Shown here: positions 35,655-45,138 of the stretch, one piece after another | How positions within the stretch are numbered: position 1 is the first letter of the stretch | How the letters are laid out: each line of letters opens with the position of its first letter | NCBI RefSeq assembly: GCF_023895975.1 | Contig: NZ_JALBWM010000029.1 | Location: 1 to 46,641 of the forward strand | Source of the DNA: Microbulbifer okhotskensis | GTDB lineage: Bacteria; Pseudomonadota; Gammaproteobacteria; Pseudomonadales; Cellvibrionaceae | DNA: 46,641 nt | Direction: 5' to 3' | Position numbers and translations under genes: made by a program | Notes under the pieces: generated by a model | The model's database searches: none | The model's input: only the letters and a program-made list of their open reading frames with translations | What the model was told of the DNA's origin: nothing

Positions 35655-37706
35655 TTATTCGGATTTGGCCACAACCGTTGTAATGCTGTTTAACTCAAAA
35701 GGCACTGATGGATGGAAAGGCTTAATACCCAGGGCTGTGTACAGTTCATCGGGGCGATACAGGTTTTGCCCTTCAAGGACCAATGCCGTGCGACGTAATG
35801 CCGTGATATCCTCCAGCGGATTTCCTTCCAGCAACACCAGGTCTGCATTTTTACCCACTTCAATACTGCCGGTGTATTGATCGGCCCCCATCACTTGCGC
35901 CGGTACCAGGGTGGCGGTGCGTAGCACGTCGATATTGGGGATACCCGCTTTGGCATACAGTTCCAGCTCACGCAGCAGGGTGAAGCCGGGAATACCATCG
36001 GAACCTGCTACCATAGTGACTTTATGTTCATACAGCTTGCGCATCATTTCCAGCAGGGCTTTTGCTGATAGGTCGTAATCATCCCGGTGTTCCGGTTTAA
36101 CATCCAGCTCGGCACCGACAAAGTGGCGCTGAATGTTGACCGGCAGATGCTCGGTAATATCGGCGAATTCCGGGTCCACCTTGCCCTGTTGGCGCAACAG
36201 CATAGAGCTAAATACGGTGGTAGTTGCATCTACTACTGTGCCCTTTTTGGCCAGTTTATCGAGGAAAACTGCTACTGCCTTGCTGTTCAGGTCCAGTTCG
36301 TGCCCGTGTTCTCCGAGTTCGGTAAAGCGCAATTTCTTGCGCGTATCGATCTTGCCCATAAAGTTGAGGAACAGCATATTGATATGCTGGATCTCATCAA
36401 AGCCGGCATCTACCGCTTCTTCTGCAGTCATAAAAGCGGGGATATGGCCGGATAAGCGCATATTATTTTCGTGAATATGTTTCGCCAGTGGGGCGATCCA
36501 CTCAGGTTCCATAGAGCTGTAGGTTTTAATTTGTTGGTAGCCGCGCTCCGCATACCATTCGACAATTTCTTTGGCCTCTTCAAGGCTATCGGCGGTCTTG
36601 CCCATGCGCATGGAATTTTCGCTTTCCCGGTCCATAAAGCCTGCGCGGAACAGGTCACCACCGATAATCTGCTCAGACTCGAACAGGCCGGAGATACGTG
36701 AAATATTTTCGTGGGTATTACCGATATCGCGCACATTGATAATACCTGCGGCCATATTCAGTGTGCCATCGGTGGGAGATAAGTGTGCATGCATATCCCA
36801 GAGTCCGGGAATCAGTGTATGGCCACGGGCATCAATAATTGTTGCACCTTTCAGCTTGATCGGCTTTTTACTGATCTGTGCGATTTTTCCATTTTCAACT
36901 AATACATGACGTTTTTTCTGCAGCTTGCCCGCTTTGATATCGACCAGGTTAACATTGCTGATCAGGACCGGTTGGGTTGAAGTATGAGTGTGTTTCTCGG
37001 CAAGCTCCTGCAGGTACTGGTCTGCCGCTGCGACTTGTCGGGTTTTCAGTGCCTCCAGATGTGATTTATCCCAGCCTTTACGCAGAATGGCGAACCAGCC
37101 GCCTTCATCAGCGGCAAACAGATTCCCACTTTCATCGTACCAAGCTAAATCGGGTGTAAATCCAAGGCCGCTAATGCCGTAGAGGTAAATCGTTTTTTTC
37201 TCGCCGTCTTGTTGCAGGGTTAATTGATCGAGTTTATGCAGGCGTGCATTTCCCTGAGGTAGTAAATTGATATTTTGGTCTGCATCGGCAAGTAGTGCTT
37301 TGACTAATTGCGCTTGTACGGCGAGAGTACTGTTTTTGGGGATATAAAATTGGGCTTCGGAGGTTTTTGCACTGCCATGCTCATCGGAGCCCTGCCAGCG
37401 GGCAATGCCATTTTCTATAGAATACTCTTCACTGACGGGAGCGCCGAAAGGACTGACACCTTCGATGGATAACCGTTCGGGTATCGCTGCATCACCGATA
37501 GTAAAGCTCTCTTTAAGGTTTAGACGGCGGTTATTCCATCCGAGTTTTAATTCGCCGGAAACCTTCGAACCCTCTTGCTCAATAATTTCAGTGCCGGCAA
37601 TACCCTCTTTATCGTAAAAAACATACTCGATCGATTTCGCAGAGACAGAGTTGGCGGCTGTTAATACAGTGGCGGCGATCAACGCCGCCAGTATGTTTTT
37701 TCTCAT
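35655..37706 (-). CDS. Secreted amidohydrolase-superfamily protein (metal-dependent hydrolase)
   Basis: The 683-residue protein begins with a Sec signal peptide (MRKNILAALIAATVLTAANS, cut near VSA). A beta-rich N-terminal domain covers ~25-255. The catalytic amidohydrolase barrel (~260-670) follows the typical NGKIAQIS and DARGHTLIPGLWDMHAHLS, with the H-x-H metal motif. Further ligands fit K in QIKTYSSMEP, H in LSGHIPAF, H in IQHINML, and D in VAGSDGIPG. The end has GSIEVGKNADLVLLEGNPLE. The family includes prolidase-like and imidazolonepropionase-like enzymes acting on peptides or amides in the periplasm. A role in peptide breakdown fits the neighbouring pepQ, but the substrate is unknown. 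Confidence 0.87.
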   Translation of the reverse strand: MRKNILAALIAATVLTAANSVSAKSIEYVFYDKEGIAGTEIIEQEGSKVSGELKLGWNNRRLNLKESFTIGDAAIPERLSIEGVSPFGAPVSEEYSIENGIARWQGSDEHGSAKTSEAQFYIPKNSTLAVQAQLVKALLADADQNINLLPQGNARLHKLDQLTLQQDGEKKTIYLYGISGLGFTPDLAWYDESGNLFAADEGGWFAILRKGWDKSHLEALKTRQVAAADQYLQELAEKHTHTSTQPVLISNVNLVDIKAGKLQKKRHVLVENGKIAQISKKPIKLKGATIIDARGHTLIPGLWDMHAHLSPTDGTLNMAAGIINVRDIGNTHENISRISGLFESEQIIGGDLFRAGFMDRESENSMRMGKTADSLEEAKEIVEWYAERGYQQIKTYSSMEPEWIAPLAKHIHENNMRLSGHIPAFMTAEEAVDAGFDEIQHINMLFLNFMGKIDTRKKLRFTELGEHGHELDLNSKAVAVFLDKLAKKGTVVDATTTVFSSMLLRQQGKVDPEFADITEHLPVNIQRHFVGAELDVKPEHRDDYDLSAKALLEMMRKLYEHKVTMVAGSDGIPGFTLLRELELYAKAGIPNIDVLRTATLVPAQVMGADQYTGSIEVGKNADLVLLEGNPLEDITALRRTALVLEGQNLYRPDELYTALGIKPFHPSVPFELNSITTVVAKSE

Positions 37707-38044
37707 GGGATTTGCCTTTTTTTGTATTTTCCGTGGCGGAGGTTGGATGTTTTTTTATATTAAGGCAAGGGACATGGGGTAGTGAAAAGTGGGTTGGTTA
37801 GAGGGATTCGATAGAGGGAGAAGTAAGAGCGGTAGGGCGTTTGAAGAGTCTGCGAACAATCGATTTTTTTTGATTTTTATTGTGGGTCCTCAGCAATCAG
37901 ATTGAAGGTAAAGTCCCCCTTCTGGTTGCTGAGCTATTCAGTACTCGGCAGCTTCTTGAGTAAGCTGCCGAGTGACTTCTTGGCAACCCGATAGGGAGTG
38001 AGTCTTTGAATAAACTCGCTCATACTATCGCTGCAGGATATGGC
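37707..38044. other. 338-base gap between pepQ and the amidohydrolase gene, holding two strong stem-loops
   Basis: No gene is seen. The only distinct content is the pair of hairpins at 37889-37933 and 37943-37973. The amidohydrolase promoter must lie in the left part (about 37707-37880). Confidence 0.5.
37889..37973. ncRNA. Tandem strong stem-loops, possible structured or small RNA
   Basis: Hairpin 1 pairs CTCAGCAATCAGA (37889-37901) with TCTGGTTGCTGAG (37921-37933), 13 pairs with one G-U. Hairpin 2 pairs ACTCGGCAGCTT (37943-37954) with AAGCTGCCGAGT (37962-37973), 12 perfect pairs around a 7-base loop. Neither is followed by a T tract on either strand, so they are not simple terminators. They could be a small RNA, a 3' UTR stabiliser of pepQ mRNA, or a REP-like element. 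Confidence 0.4.
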
Positions 38045-39346
38045 TTACTCTATGCGGGATAGGTTTTCATTGCCCGTTGCATGCACCACCACATTATCTT
38101 CAATACGTACGCCGCCGTAGGGACGGAAGCTGTCGACTTTATCCCAATGTACTTCTGTGGCGAGATTTGAGTTCTTCAGTTCCGCGAGCAAACTATCGAT
38201 GAAATAGAGTCCTGGCTCTATGGTAAAGACTTGGTTTTCCTCGATAGTCCGGCTGGTACGCAGGAAGGGGTACTCTGCTGGTGGGGGTGTAGTGCCACCG
38301 TCGGGTTCGCTCTGGAAACCGCCCACATCGTGGACCTGCAGGCCGAGGAAGTGACCCAGGCCATGAGGTAAAAATGGGCGAGTCAGGCCGGATTCCACCG
38401 CGCTTTCGGCGGAGGTTTTGATAATGCCAAACCGGGCGAGTAGTTCACCGACGTTCAAATGGCACTGGCGGTGTAGCTCAGGGTAGGGCAGGCCGGGCTT
38501 AAGCCCATCCACCAGCTCCAACTGTTTCTCATTCATAGCCGCTACCAGCTGAGCGAATTCGGTGTTGGCGTAGGCATAGGTGCGGGTGATATCCGCACAG
38601 TATCCGTTGCAATCGGCCCCGGCATCAATCAGGAAGCTTCTCAATTGTGCTTCAGGCAGGCGAGTGGTGGACAGGTGGGTGTAGTGCAGGATCGCAGCGT
38701 GTTCATTTAAGGCAACGATATTGCCATAGGGCATACGGTTTTCGCCCTGACCGGTAGCTCCGAGGTAAGCCTGGTTGATTTCAAATTCGCTGTCACCGCC
38801 GCGGAAGGCCTGTTCGGCGGCGCGGTGACCCGCTACGGCAATGCGATTGGCCTCACGCAAGCAGGCTACTTCGTAAGGTGTTTTGTAAGCGCGCGCCCAG
38901 TGCAAGCGGTTGATCAAAAGTTCCGGGTTTTCGTCCCCGAGGGACCAGCCCTTTAGCTTTTCACTTTCGCCGATAAAGGCAGCATTCTCTGCGTTCAGGA
39001 ATTCCTGCGCATCGGCGGGCTTGCTCAGAAGCTCGATATCGTAGAACTCACTCCAAAATGTCTGCGGAGCAGGCGGTACATAGTGCCAAAAGTCGACAGG
39101 TCGATAGAACAAAAGCTTCGGCTTCTGCCCACGTCGGTAGATGACCCAGCTGTGGGGGTTGTCAGTGATGGGGGCCAGCGCCTTAAAATGGGGATTTACC
39201 TTGAAGGGATAGTAGTTGTCATCCAGGAGCTGCACCCTGGGGGCACCACTGAATACGTTGAGGGTATCAAACCCGCTTTGTTCGAGTATTTCGTCGTAGC
39301 GGTAGCACAAAGTGGCCATATGATCGGCGTAAAGGTTCTTATCCAT
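38045..39346 (-). CDS. pepQ: Xaa-Pro dipeptidase PepQ
   Basis: PepQ splits dipeptides ending in proline in the cytoplasm. The 433-residue protein matches the ~440 of E. coli PepQ. The C-terminal pita-bread domain carries the dinuclear metal site: DAGADCNGYCADITRTYAY (two Asp), LPHGLGHFLGLQVHDVGG (His), FTIEPGLYFID (Glu), and VRIEDNVVV (Glu). The N-terminal domain has VNPHFKALAP and WVIYRRGQKPKLLFYRPVDF. It is divergent from purU, with 83 bases between the starts. No signal peptide. Confidence 0.96.
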   Translation of the reverse strand: MDKNLYADHMATLCYRYDEILEQSGFDTLNVFSGAPRVQLLDDNYYPFKVNPHFKALAPITDNPHSWVIYRRGQKPKLLFYRPVDFWHYVPPAPQTFWSEFYDIELLSKPADAQEFLNAENAAFIGESEKLKGWSLGDENPELLINRLHWARAYKTPYEVACLREANRIAVAGHRAAEQAFRGGDSEFEINQAYLGATGQGENRMPYGNIVALNEHAAILHYTHLSTTRLPEAQLRSFLIDAGADCNGYCADITRTYAYANTEFAQLVAAMNEKQLELVDGLKPGLPYPELHRQCHLNVGELLARFGIIKTSAESAVESGLTRPFLPHGLGHFLGLQVHDVGGFQSEPDGGTTPPPAEYPFLRTSRTIEENQVFTIEPGLYFIDSLLAELKNSNLATEVHWDKVDSFRPYGGVRIEDNVVVHATGNENLSRIE

Positions 39347-39429
39347 GTTCTCCCCGGAGTGGATCGCTGAATCGTTAAGTCGGCATAGTGTATAGTCTGG
39401 CTTCTGGATATTTGGCCTGAATTTTGACC

Positions 39430-40269
39430 ATGGAAAAGAAGATACTGCTGACCGACTGCCCCGATGATAAGGGTCTGATCGCGAAGATTACCAACATTTG
39501 CTACAAGCACCAGTTGAACATCACCAAGAACGATGAGTTCGTGGATCGGGAGCAGGGCCGCTTTTTTATGCGTACAGCCCTGGAAGGGATCTTCAATGAT
39601 GAGACTTTCCTCGAAGATCTGGATATGACCTTGCCACGAGGCGCCGAGCGGAGTTTGGTCTCCGCCGAGGGCAAGAAGCGCCTGGTACTGATGGTTACCC
39701 GCGAACCTCACTGTCTGGGCGATATTCTGATGAAGTGCTATTCCGCTGCGATGGATGTAGAGATTGCTGCAGTGATAGGCAATCATCCGGATTTGGGGAA
39801 ATTGGTACAGAAGTTTGATATTCCTTTCCACTGTATCTCGGCAGAGGGACTGGAGCGAAGCGAGCACGAACAGCAGGTGGCCGCACTGGCGGACGAGTAC
39901 AATCCGGATTACCTGGTACTGGCTAAGTACATGCGAGTGCTTACCTCCGATTTTGTGGCCCGCTACAGTGGTCGTATTATTAATATCCACCACTCCTTCC
40001 TGCCGGCTTTTATTGGCGCTAAGCCCTACCAGCAGGCCTATGAGCGTGGAGTGAAAATCATAGGGGCTACAGCACATTTCGTTACCGATGACCTGGATGA
40101 AGGGCCGATCATTGAGCAGGATGTGATTCATGTGGATCATGCCTATTCGGCAGAAACCATGGCGGATGCCGGCCGAGATGTAGAAAAGCAGGTGCTAACG
40201 CGAGCCCTGCAATTGGTGTTACAGGAGCGGGTATTTATTCATGGCAATAAAACCGTTGTCTTTAAGTAA
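39430..40269 (+). CDS. purU: Formyltetrahydrofolate deformylase PurU
   Basis: PurU hydrolyses 10-formyltetrahydrofolate to formate and tetrahydrofolate. The 279-residue protein starts MEKKILLTDCPDDKGLIAKI, an ACT domain (1-~85). The formyltransferase-like domain follows with VIGNHPDL, IPFHCISAEG, LAKYMRVLTSDF, and INIHHSFLPAFIGAKPYQQA, which contains the catalytic Asn and His. The catalytic Asp lies in ATAHFVTDDLDEGPIIEQD. ATG 39430 matches the family start; TTG 39424 adds two residues only. Confidence 0.96.
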   Translation: MEKKILLTDCPDDKGLIAKITNICYKHQLNITKNDEFVDREQGRFFMRTALEGIFNDETFLEDLDMTLPRGAERSLVSAEGKKRLVLMVTREPHCLGDILMKCYSAAMDVEIAAVIGNHPDLGKLVQKFDIPFHCISAEGLERSEHEQQVAALADEYNPDYLVLAKYMRVLTSDFVARYSGRIINIHHSFLPAFIGAKPYQQAYERGVKIIGATAHFVTDDLDEGPIIEQDVIHVDHAYSAETMADAGRDVEKQVLTRALQLVLQERVFIHGNKTVVFK

Positions 40270-40345
40270 GCAATAAAGTAATTGCGAAAACGTAGGCTGT
40301 CATATTGCTAATTACAATGGCTGTCATTCAGGTGGAGTTGTTTAG

Positions 40346-40759
40346 GTGAATAATAAAAAAACTGTTCCTTATTTGTTGTCACGCATTGCGGGTTGTTTGG
40401 TGCTTTCTGTTTTTCTTGCAGCATGTTCCAGCAATAAACCTATTCCTGGCATGAAGGAATCCTTTATTACTGAGATTGCCCCGAATGGTGCCAAGCGCTT
40501 TACTTTTACCCTTGAGCGAGAGCAGCGTGATATCCCCCCGCCCGCATCATCACAGCCCAGTTCTCAGCGGCGGATGCAGCAAAGAGCCGGAGGCATAGGC
40601 GGTGCTTCAAGTCGTCGAGTCGAAGATTATTTCAATTGGGCGCTTGAACAAAAAATGCTGGAAACCGGCTTTTGTGAGCGCGGCTACTTTGAGATTGAAC
40701 GCGTTGTTTCCGTCTATGGTGCTGAAGTGCGTGGCGAGTGTCGGGAAGGTGCTTTTTAG
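40346..40759 (+). CDS. Small lipoprotein of unknown function
   Basis: The 137-residue product starts at GTG 40346, with GGTGGAG 8 bases upstream. The N-terminus is basic, then hydrophobic, and ends in the lipobox LAAC (SVFLAACSSNKP), so it should be a lipoprotein. The mature part has a polar, proline/glutamine-rich middle (about 65-90) and a conserved-looking end with two cysteines (GFCERGYFEIER, VRGECREGAF). I do not recognise a named family. It follows purU by 76 bases and may be cotranscribed. Confidence 0.75.
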   Translation: MNNKKTVPYLLSRIAGCLVLSVFLAACSSNKPIPGMKESFITEIAPNGAKRFTFTLEREQRDIPPPASSQPSSQRRMQQRAGGIGGASSRRVEDYFNWALEQKMLETGFCERGYFEIERVVSVYGAEVRGECREGAF

Positions 40760-40887
40760 TATTTTATCAATGTATCTCGATTTTTAGTATTCTCTGTAAA
40801 TTCATTTCACGGATGTGTCCTGGTGCTCGCCAAGGTGTGGAGTTGGTACTGTTGTGGGTTTGGTGCTTAAATACGTAGATAGAAATA

Positions 40888-41619
40888 ATGAAGTACAAGT
40901 CAGTGTTGGAGCAGGTCTCTACGCAACAGATAATTGCAGTTTTTGATCTGATATCAGATATTATCTTTTGGATAAAAGACGAGTCTGGCTATGTGGTCCA
41001 TTGTAATCGGGAATTTATCGAGCATGTTGGTTGCCGGTCTTTACATCAGGTCATCGGTCGTTCGGATTTGGATTTCTCTCCCTCTTACCTTGCTAAAAAC
41101 TATATGCGCGATGATAAGAGAGTGTTAGCCGGTGAGATGATTACCGATCGTCTGGAGCTTAATATTGGAAAATCCGGAGAACTGGTATGGTTTACAACTT
41201 CAAAGCGCGCTCTGAAAGGTCCCAATGGAATCGTTATAGGGACTTATGGTGTGGCGCGGGACCTTAAGGAGACGGTTAAAACACTTTCTAGAATGGATAA
41301 GCTGAATAAGCCTGTAGAGTATATAAAAAATAACTACAGTCAGCCGATCACTGTAGAGCAATTGGCCGAGGTGGCCAGTTTATCGGTCAGCGCGTTAGAG
41401 CGACGTTTTAAAAAATATCTGGAAAAAACGCCTATGCAGTTTGTGCGGGAGGTAAGGCTGGAAAACTCCCGCCGTATGCTGGTGGAAACACAAAGCCCCG
41501 TATCAGAAATTGCTTATCGTGTCGGATTCACCTCTCATAGTTATTTCAGTCGGCATTTTAAGGACATGTTTGGCCAGCTTCCAGCCAGTTATCGTGATGA
41601 AGTTCAGTCTCAGATTTGA
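40888..41619 (+). CDS. PAS-domain AraC-family transcription regulator
   Basis: The 243-residue protein has a PAS domain (~10-125: DIIFWIKDESGYVVHCNREF, HQVIGRSDLDFSP, VIGTYGVARDL) joined to an AraC/XylS double helix-turn-helix (~145-240). The latter shows PITVEQLAEVASLSVSALER, the first helix-turn-helix, and VSEIAYRVGFTSHSYFSRHF, the signature of the second. It stands directly before the TonB-dependent receptor gene on the same strand, so it probably controls the receptor and the GH18 gene after it. The PAS domain may sense a small molecule or redox state; the ligand is not known. Confidence 0.9.
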   Translation: MKYKSVLEQVSTQQIIAVFDLISDIIFWIKDESGYVVHCNREFIEHVGCRSLHQVIGRSDLDFSPSYLAKNYMRDDKRVLAGEMITDRLELNIGKSGELVWFTTSKRALKGPNGIVIGTYGVARDLKETVKTLSRMDKLNKPVEYIKNNYSQPITVEQLAEVASLSVSALERRFKKYLEKTPMQFVREVRLENSRRMLVETQSPVSEIAYRVGFTSHSYFSRHFKDMFGQLPASYRDEVQSQI

Positions 41620-42002
41620 ATATTAAGCACGTTACTCTCCAAGCTGCCCCATAAAATCGCCTCGATAAAGTCTTCTTCTACCAAGTAGAAGCCACCTATT
41701 TCATTCATCTAGACAATATTGTTTTCACCTTTTTTCGGTTTTGGTCCTAAAAAGGCGATTCTTTGGTCGAGAGCTTCTCTTTGATCTCCTGTTATTTTTC
41801 TGAAATTTCAAAACGCCGATTTTGTGTCATTACTGTCCCAGTTTTGATTACCCCTGTGACAAGGTTTTTTTTTAGGGTTTTAGTGCTCAACAAATGAACT
41901 GTGTATGTGGGGTTTAGGGTCCCCCTGGCAGTTTTTCGCCAGCCCTCTTTGGGGGCTGGCACTTTTTGAAATTTAATAAGAAGAATAGAAAGTTGGGAAG
42001 CT
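41620..42002. promoter_or_regulatory. Leader region of the TonB-dependent receptor gene
   Basis: The 383 bases have no gene. Two hairpins are visible: CTTCTAC/GTAGAAG with a CAA loop at 41675-41691, likely just after the regulator's end, and a stronger one at 41938-41960 before the receptor start. Confidence 0.45.
41938..41967 (+). terminator. GC-rich stem-loop upstream of the TonB receptor gene
   Basis: GCCAGCCC (41938-41945) and GGGCTGGC (41953-41960) pair perfectly around a 7-base loop, and ACTTTTTG follows. It lies only 42 bases before the receptor ATG, so it would act on the receptor's own mRNA, as an attenuator or as a 5' stabiliser. Confidence 0.55.
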
Positions 42003-44810
42003 ATGAAAATATTGAAGAAAAATAACCGAAAAAGGGTTAATACTTGGCATCGGGGTTTCAAGCGTAAGTCGATAGTCTCTGCTATCTCGTTGGTCGTGAG
42101 TAGCATGGTGATCGCAGACGAATCATCCGACAAGGATAAGCCGATGGAGCATATCGAGGTAATTGGAATTTTCGAGAGTAATACTCGGAATATTGAAATC
42201 AAGCGAGATTCCAATGCTATTGTAGACGCGATTACCGCAGGAGAAATTGGCAAGTTCCCGGATAAGAATGTTGCTGACGCCCTCCAGAGGGTGCCGGGTA
42301 TAACGATTACGCGCAGCGGAGGAGAGGGAAGCCGTGTTAGCATTCGCGGAACTAGTGCTGATTGGACTTTAACTCAATTAAACGGAAATTATATTTCTAC
42401 TTCAGATGGCGGTGCGCCATCTCGTAGTTTCAATTACGCTTTACTGCCCGCTAACATGATCAGAAAAGTAGAAGTTTATAAGAGCCCGGAAGCTAGAATT
42501 GATGAAGGTGGTATTGGGGGTACTGTTATTTTATATAGCAATAAGCCCTTGGATATGAAGGCAGGTGAAGGTGTTATTACGACTGAAACTACTTACTCAG
42601 ATACCAGTGAGCGATGGGAGCCTCAGTACAGCGCTTTTTATTCTTGGAAAAATGAAGATGAAACTTTTGGTATTTTGGCCAGTTATACCAAACAGGATAG
42701 AACTGCTACCTCAATTGAAAACTATGCCAGCCACTGGCGATTCCACTCTGATACCGTAGAAGGTGCCGAACGTCCCGCGATTGTTGATCAAGATACCGGT
42801 GAGGTTTACAACAATGTGTGGGCGCCCAGGGCAATGGGTATCGGCAATCACGAGCAGGACAGAACCCGGGACGGTTATCAGATCACTACCCAGTGGCGAC
42901 CCATAGAGCGCCTGGAGCTTGCTTTTAATTACTTCGGCTCTCAGTTGGGATATGACACTCGCAGCCAAAATCTCACACTGGCGGAATGGAATGATAACCA
43001 CAACCCCTATTTTGGCGTGGAGCTAGAGGGAGATACCGTAGTTGCTTATGGCTTCGGAGATAACGGTCTACTCAACGAAGACAATTGGGGTGACTCTGAT
43101 GTCAACGGTGGAGAGGCGGTACGCCGTGGTTTAATGTCTCCACAGTTGACGGGGCAGGATAGTTCTGGGGAATCTGAGTCTCACACCTTCGATTTCGAAG
43201 TACTGTACGAGGGTGATTCCTACTCTGCAGCCGTCAATGTTGGGCGTAGTTCAGCGAAGGGTGGCGTCTCTGAGCGAGTTATGGCAAACATGGATGCTCG
43301 TTATGGCTCGGTGAATAGCTGGTTATGGTCTATCGCCGATGGCAAACCAAGCTATGAAATTTCTACTGATCTCACTTCTGATCAGGAGGCTTACCCCTAC
43401 TACGACTGGTTCAGCTCCGATGCTACCCAAAATCGGGACCGGGAGGACTATTATCAGCTCGACCTTAGTTTTAACACCGACTGGGGCGCTATCAACAAGG
43501 TGTATGTTGGAACAAAGTACCGTGATCATGAAGCCAAATCTTTGAGAGATACATTCCTGTGGGATGATGGAGTCTCTGATAACGGGGGTTACCGTGGTTG
43601 GTTATCTGGGTCTGAATGGTTCCACAATCCAGACTTCCATCCCGATACATCAACTCTTCTTGGTGATGGAGTTATAGATAACGGTGCGGGTGGTACCGGT
43701 GCTATCGATTATTTACCTTTTGATATAGATGCCCTAAAAAAGTATGTCAGTGATAACTTCACGCGTACTGTGGTTCCTGTTCTGTCAGGTACTTACACTA
43801 TTGAGGAAAAGATATTCTCCTTATATGCTCAGGCAGACTTTGAATGGAAAGCTTTCCGCGGTAACTTTGGCGTTCGCTATGTCAATACAGATTTAACAAC
43901 CTCGACATATGATGACATCCTTGGTCAAGAAACAGATGTGACCAACGCCAACAACCGTAGTGCTGATAGCGAAAATCTCCTGCCTAGTTTGAATGTCGCA
44001 TGGGATCTGACCGACGATCTTGTAGTACGGTTTGCAGCGGCAAAAACAATGTCTCGGGTCAGCTACGCAGATCTAGGGCAGGCGGAGTCCTATGGCCCTC
44101 CAGTTAATATCAATTCTCCGGATTCCTGGACCGGTCGAGGGACTGGTACTTCTGCGAATACTGGGTTAGAGGCCATGCTGTCTAACCAGTATGACCTGGG
44201 AGTCGAGTGGTATTACACTGAGGGCTCCGCTCTTGGGGCGACTTTGTTCAACAAAGATATTAGCAACTTACCTATTACGGTTACTGAGATTGTTGAGCGT
44301 ACACACAGTTGCTGCAATGGTCCGATAGAAGTCGAGATGACTACTCAAAAAGGTGGTGGAAAGGCAACCTCTAGAGGCTTGGAGTTATTTGCTCAGCATG
44401 GATTTGAGAGTGGTTTCGGTGTGCTAGCTAATTACACCTACACAGATACTAGTACTTCGAGCGTGCTTAGTAATGGCGAAAAAACGGAAGCGGAAATCCC
44501 TGGAACAGCAGAGCACCAGTATAATTTATCCGGATACTATGAGAGCGATTTTTATGCAGTTCGTGTATCTTATAACTGGAAGGATGATCGAGCTGGCGGT
44601 CTGCACCAGGGCTATAATTTGTATGATAAAGCATATGGTCAGGTTGATATTAATGCCAGCTACAGCTTTAACGATAGTCTAAGTTTCAATGCATCTATTA
44701 TTAATTTAACGGAGGAGAAGTCGGAGGGGTTTTGGAAGCAGGAAAACCGGATGACCTATTATAACTACTCCGGCCGGCGCTTATATATCGGCGCTAATTA
44801 TAAATTTTAA
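42003..44810 (+). CDS. TonB-dependent outer-membrane receptor
   Basis: The 935-residue protein has a long basic N-terminus and a signal peptide (hydrophobic core VSAISLVVSSMVIA). The mature start has EHIEVIGIFESN, which could act as TonB box region. The plug domain follows: GEIGKFPDKNVADALQRVPG, ITRSGGEGSRVSIRG, and IRKVEVYKSPEA with GIGGTVILYS. A 22-strand barrel follows, ending in an aromatic residue (RRLYIGANYKF), the outer-membrane assembly signal. Plug features are of the Caulobacter/Xanthomonas polysaccharide type (KFPDKNVAEALQR). Because it sits between an AraC regulator and a secreted GH18, it probably imports the sugars that the enzyme releases. The substrate is inferred, not shown. 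Confidence 0.92.
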   Translation: MKILKKNNRKRVNTWHRGFKRKSIVSAISLVVSSMVIADESSDKDKPMEHIEVIGIFESNTRNIEIKRDSNAIVDAITAGEIGKFPDKNVADALQRVPGITITRSGGEGSRVSIRGTSADWTLTQLNGNYISTSDGGAPSRSFNYALLPANMIRKVEVYKSPEARIDEGGIGGTVILYSNKPLDMKAGEGVITTETTYSDTSERWEPQYSAFYSWKNEDETFGILASYTKQDRTATSIENYASHWRFHSDTVEGAERPAIVDQDTGEVYNNVWAPRAMGIGNHEQDRTRDGYQITTQWRPIERLELAFNYFGSQLGYDTRSQNLTLAEWNDNHNPYFGVELEGDTVVAYGFGDNGLLNEDNWGDSDVNGGEAVRRGLMSPQLTGQDSSGESESHTFDFEVLYEGDSYSAAVNVGRSSAKGGVSERVMANMDARYGSVNSWLWSIADGKPSYEISTDLTSDQEAYPYYDWFSSDATQNRDREDYYQLDLSFNTDWGAINKVYVGTKYRDHEAKSLRDTFLWDDGVSDNGGYRGWLSGSEWFHNPDFHPDTSTLLGDGVIDNGAGGTGAIDYLPFDIDALKKYVSDNFTRTVVPVLSGTYTIEEKIFSLYAQADFEWKAFRGNFGVRYVNTDLTTSTYDDILGQETDVTNANNRSADSENLLPSLNVAWDLTDDLVVRFAAAKTMSRVSYADLGQAESYGPPVNINSPDSWTGRGTGTSANTGLEAMLSNQYDLGVEWYYTEGSALGATLFNKDISNLPITVTEIVERTHSCCNGPIEVEMTTQKGGGKATSRGLELFAQHGFESGFGVLANYTYTDTSTSSVLSNGEKTEAEIPGTAEHQYNLSGYYESDFYAVRVSYNWKDDRAGGLHQGYNLYDKAYGQVDINASYSFNDSLSFNASIINLTEEKSEGFWKQENRMTYYNYSGRRLYIGANYKF

Positions 44811-45138
44811 TACCTCGTTGATCGTGCTTCTCGGGCATGGTAGTTATCTACTGTGTCCGTTTTTTATATTTTTGATTTTCTGGCGGTCAGTGCAGAAAGC
44901 TATTATGTTGATACTCTTTTAGTCCACCTAACTCCAAATTTTATTGGTTAAGGCCGGGTGTGACTGAGGGTGTAGGTGTCTGTTGAAAGGTAAATTACTA
45001 TTTGAAGTTGTTGTTATCGTTCTGCAATTATAAAAGATTTTTCTGTTGGTTGAAATTGACAATTATATTGTAGATCAATGGTCGATGTTATTAGAAATCA
45101 TCTTTTCTTACAAATATATAATAAACGTGGATTTTCAT
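44811..45138. promoter_or_regulatory. Gap between the receptor and the GH18 gene
   Basis: The 328 bases hold no recognised gene. It is long enough for a separate promoter for the GH18 gene. The open frame of the next gene extends back to 45046, but those codons lack secretion-signal character. Confidence 0.4.

Noticed and set aside
39196..40140. 314-codon frame on the minus strand opposite purU
   Set aside because: It overlaps purU and the start of pepQ, and has no recognisable motif.
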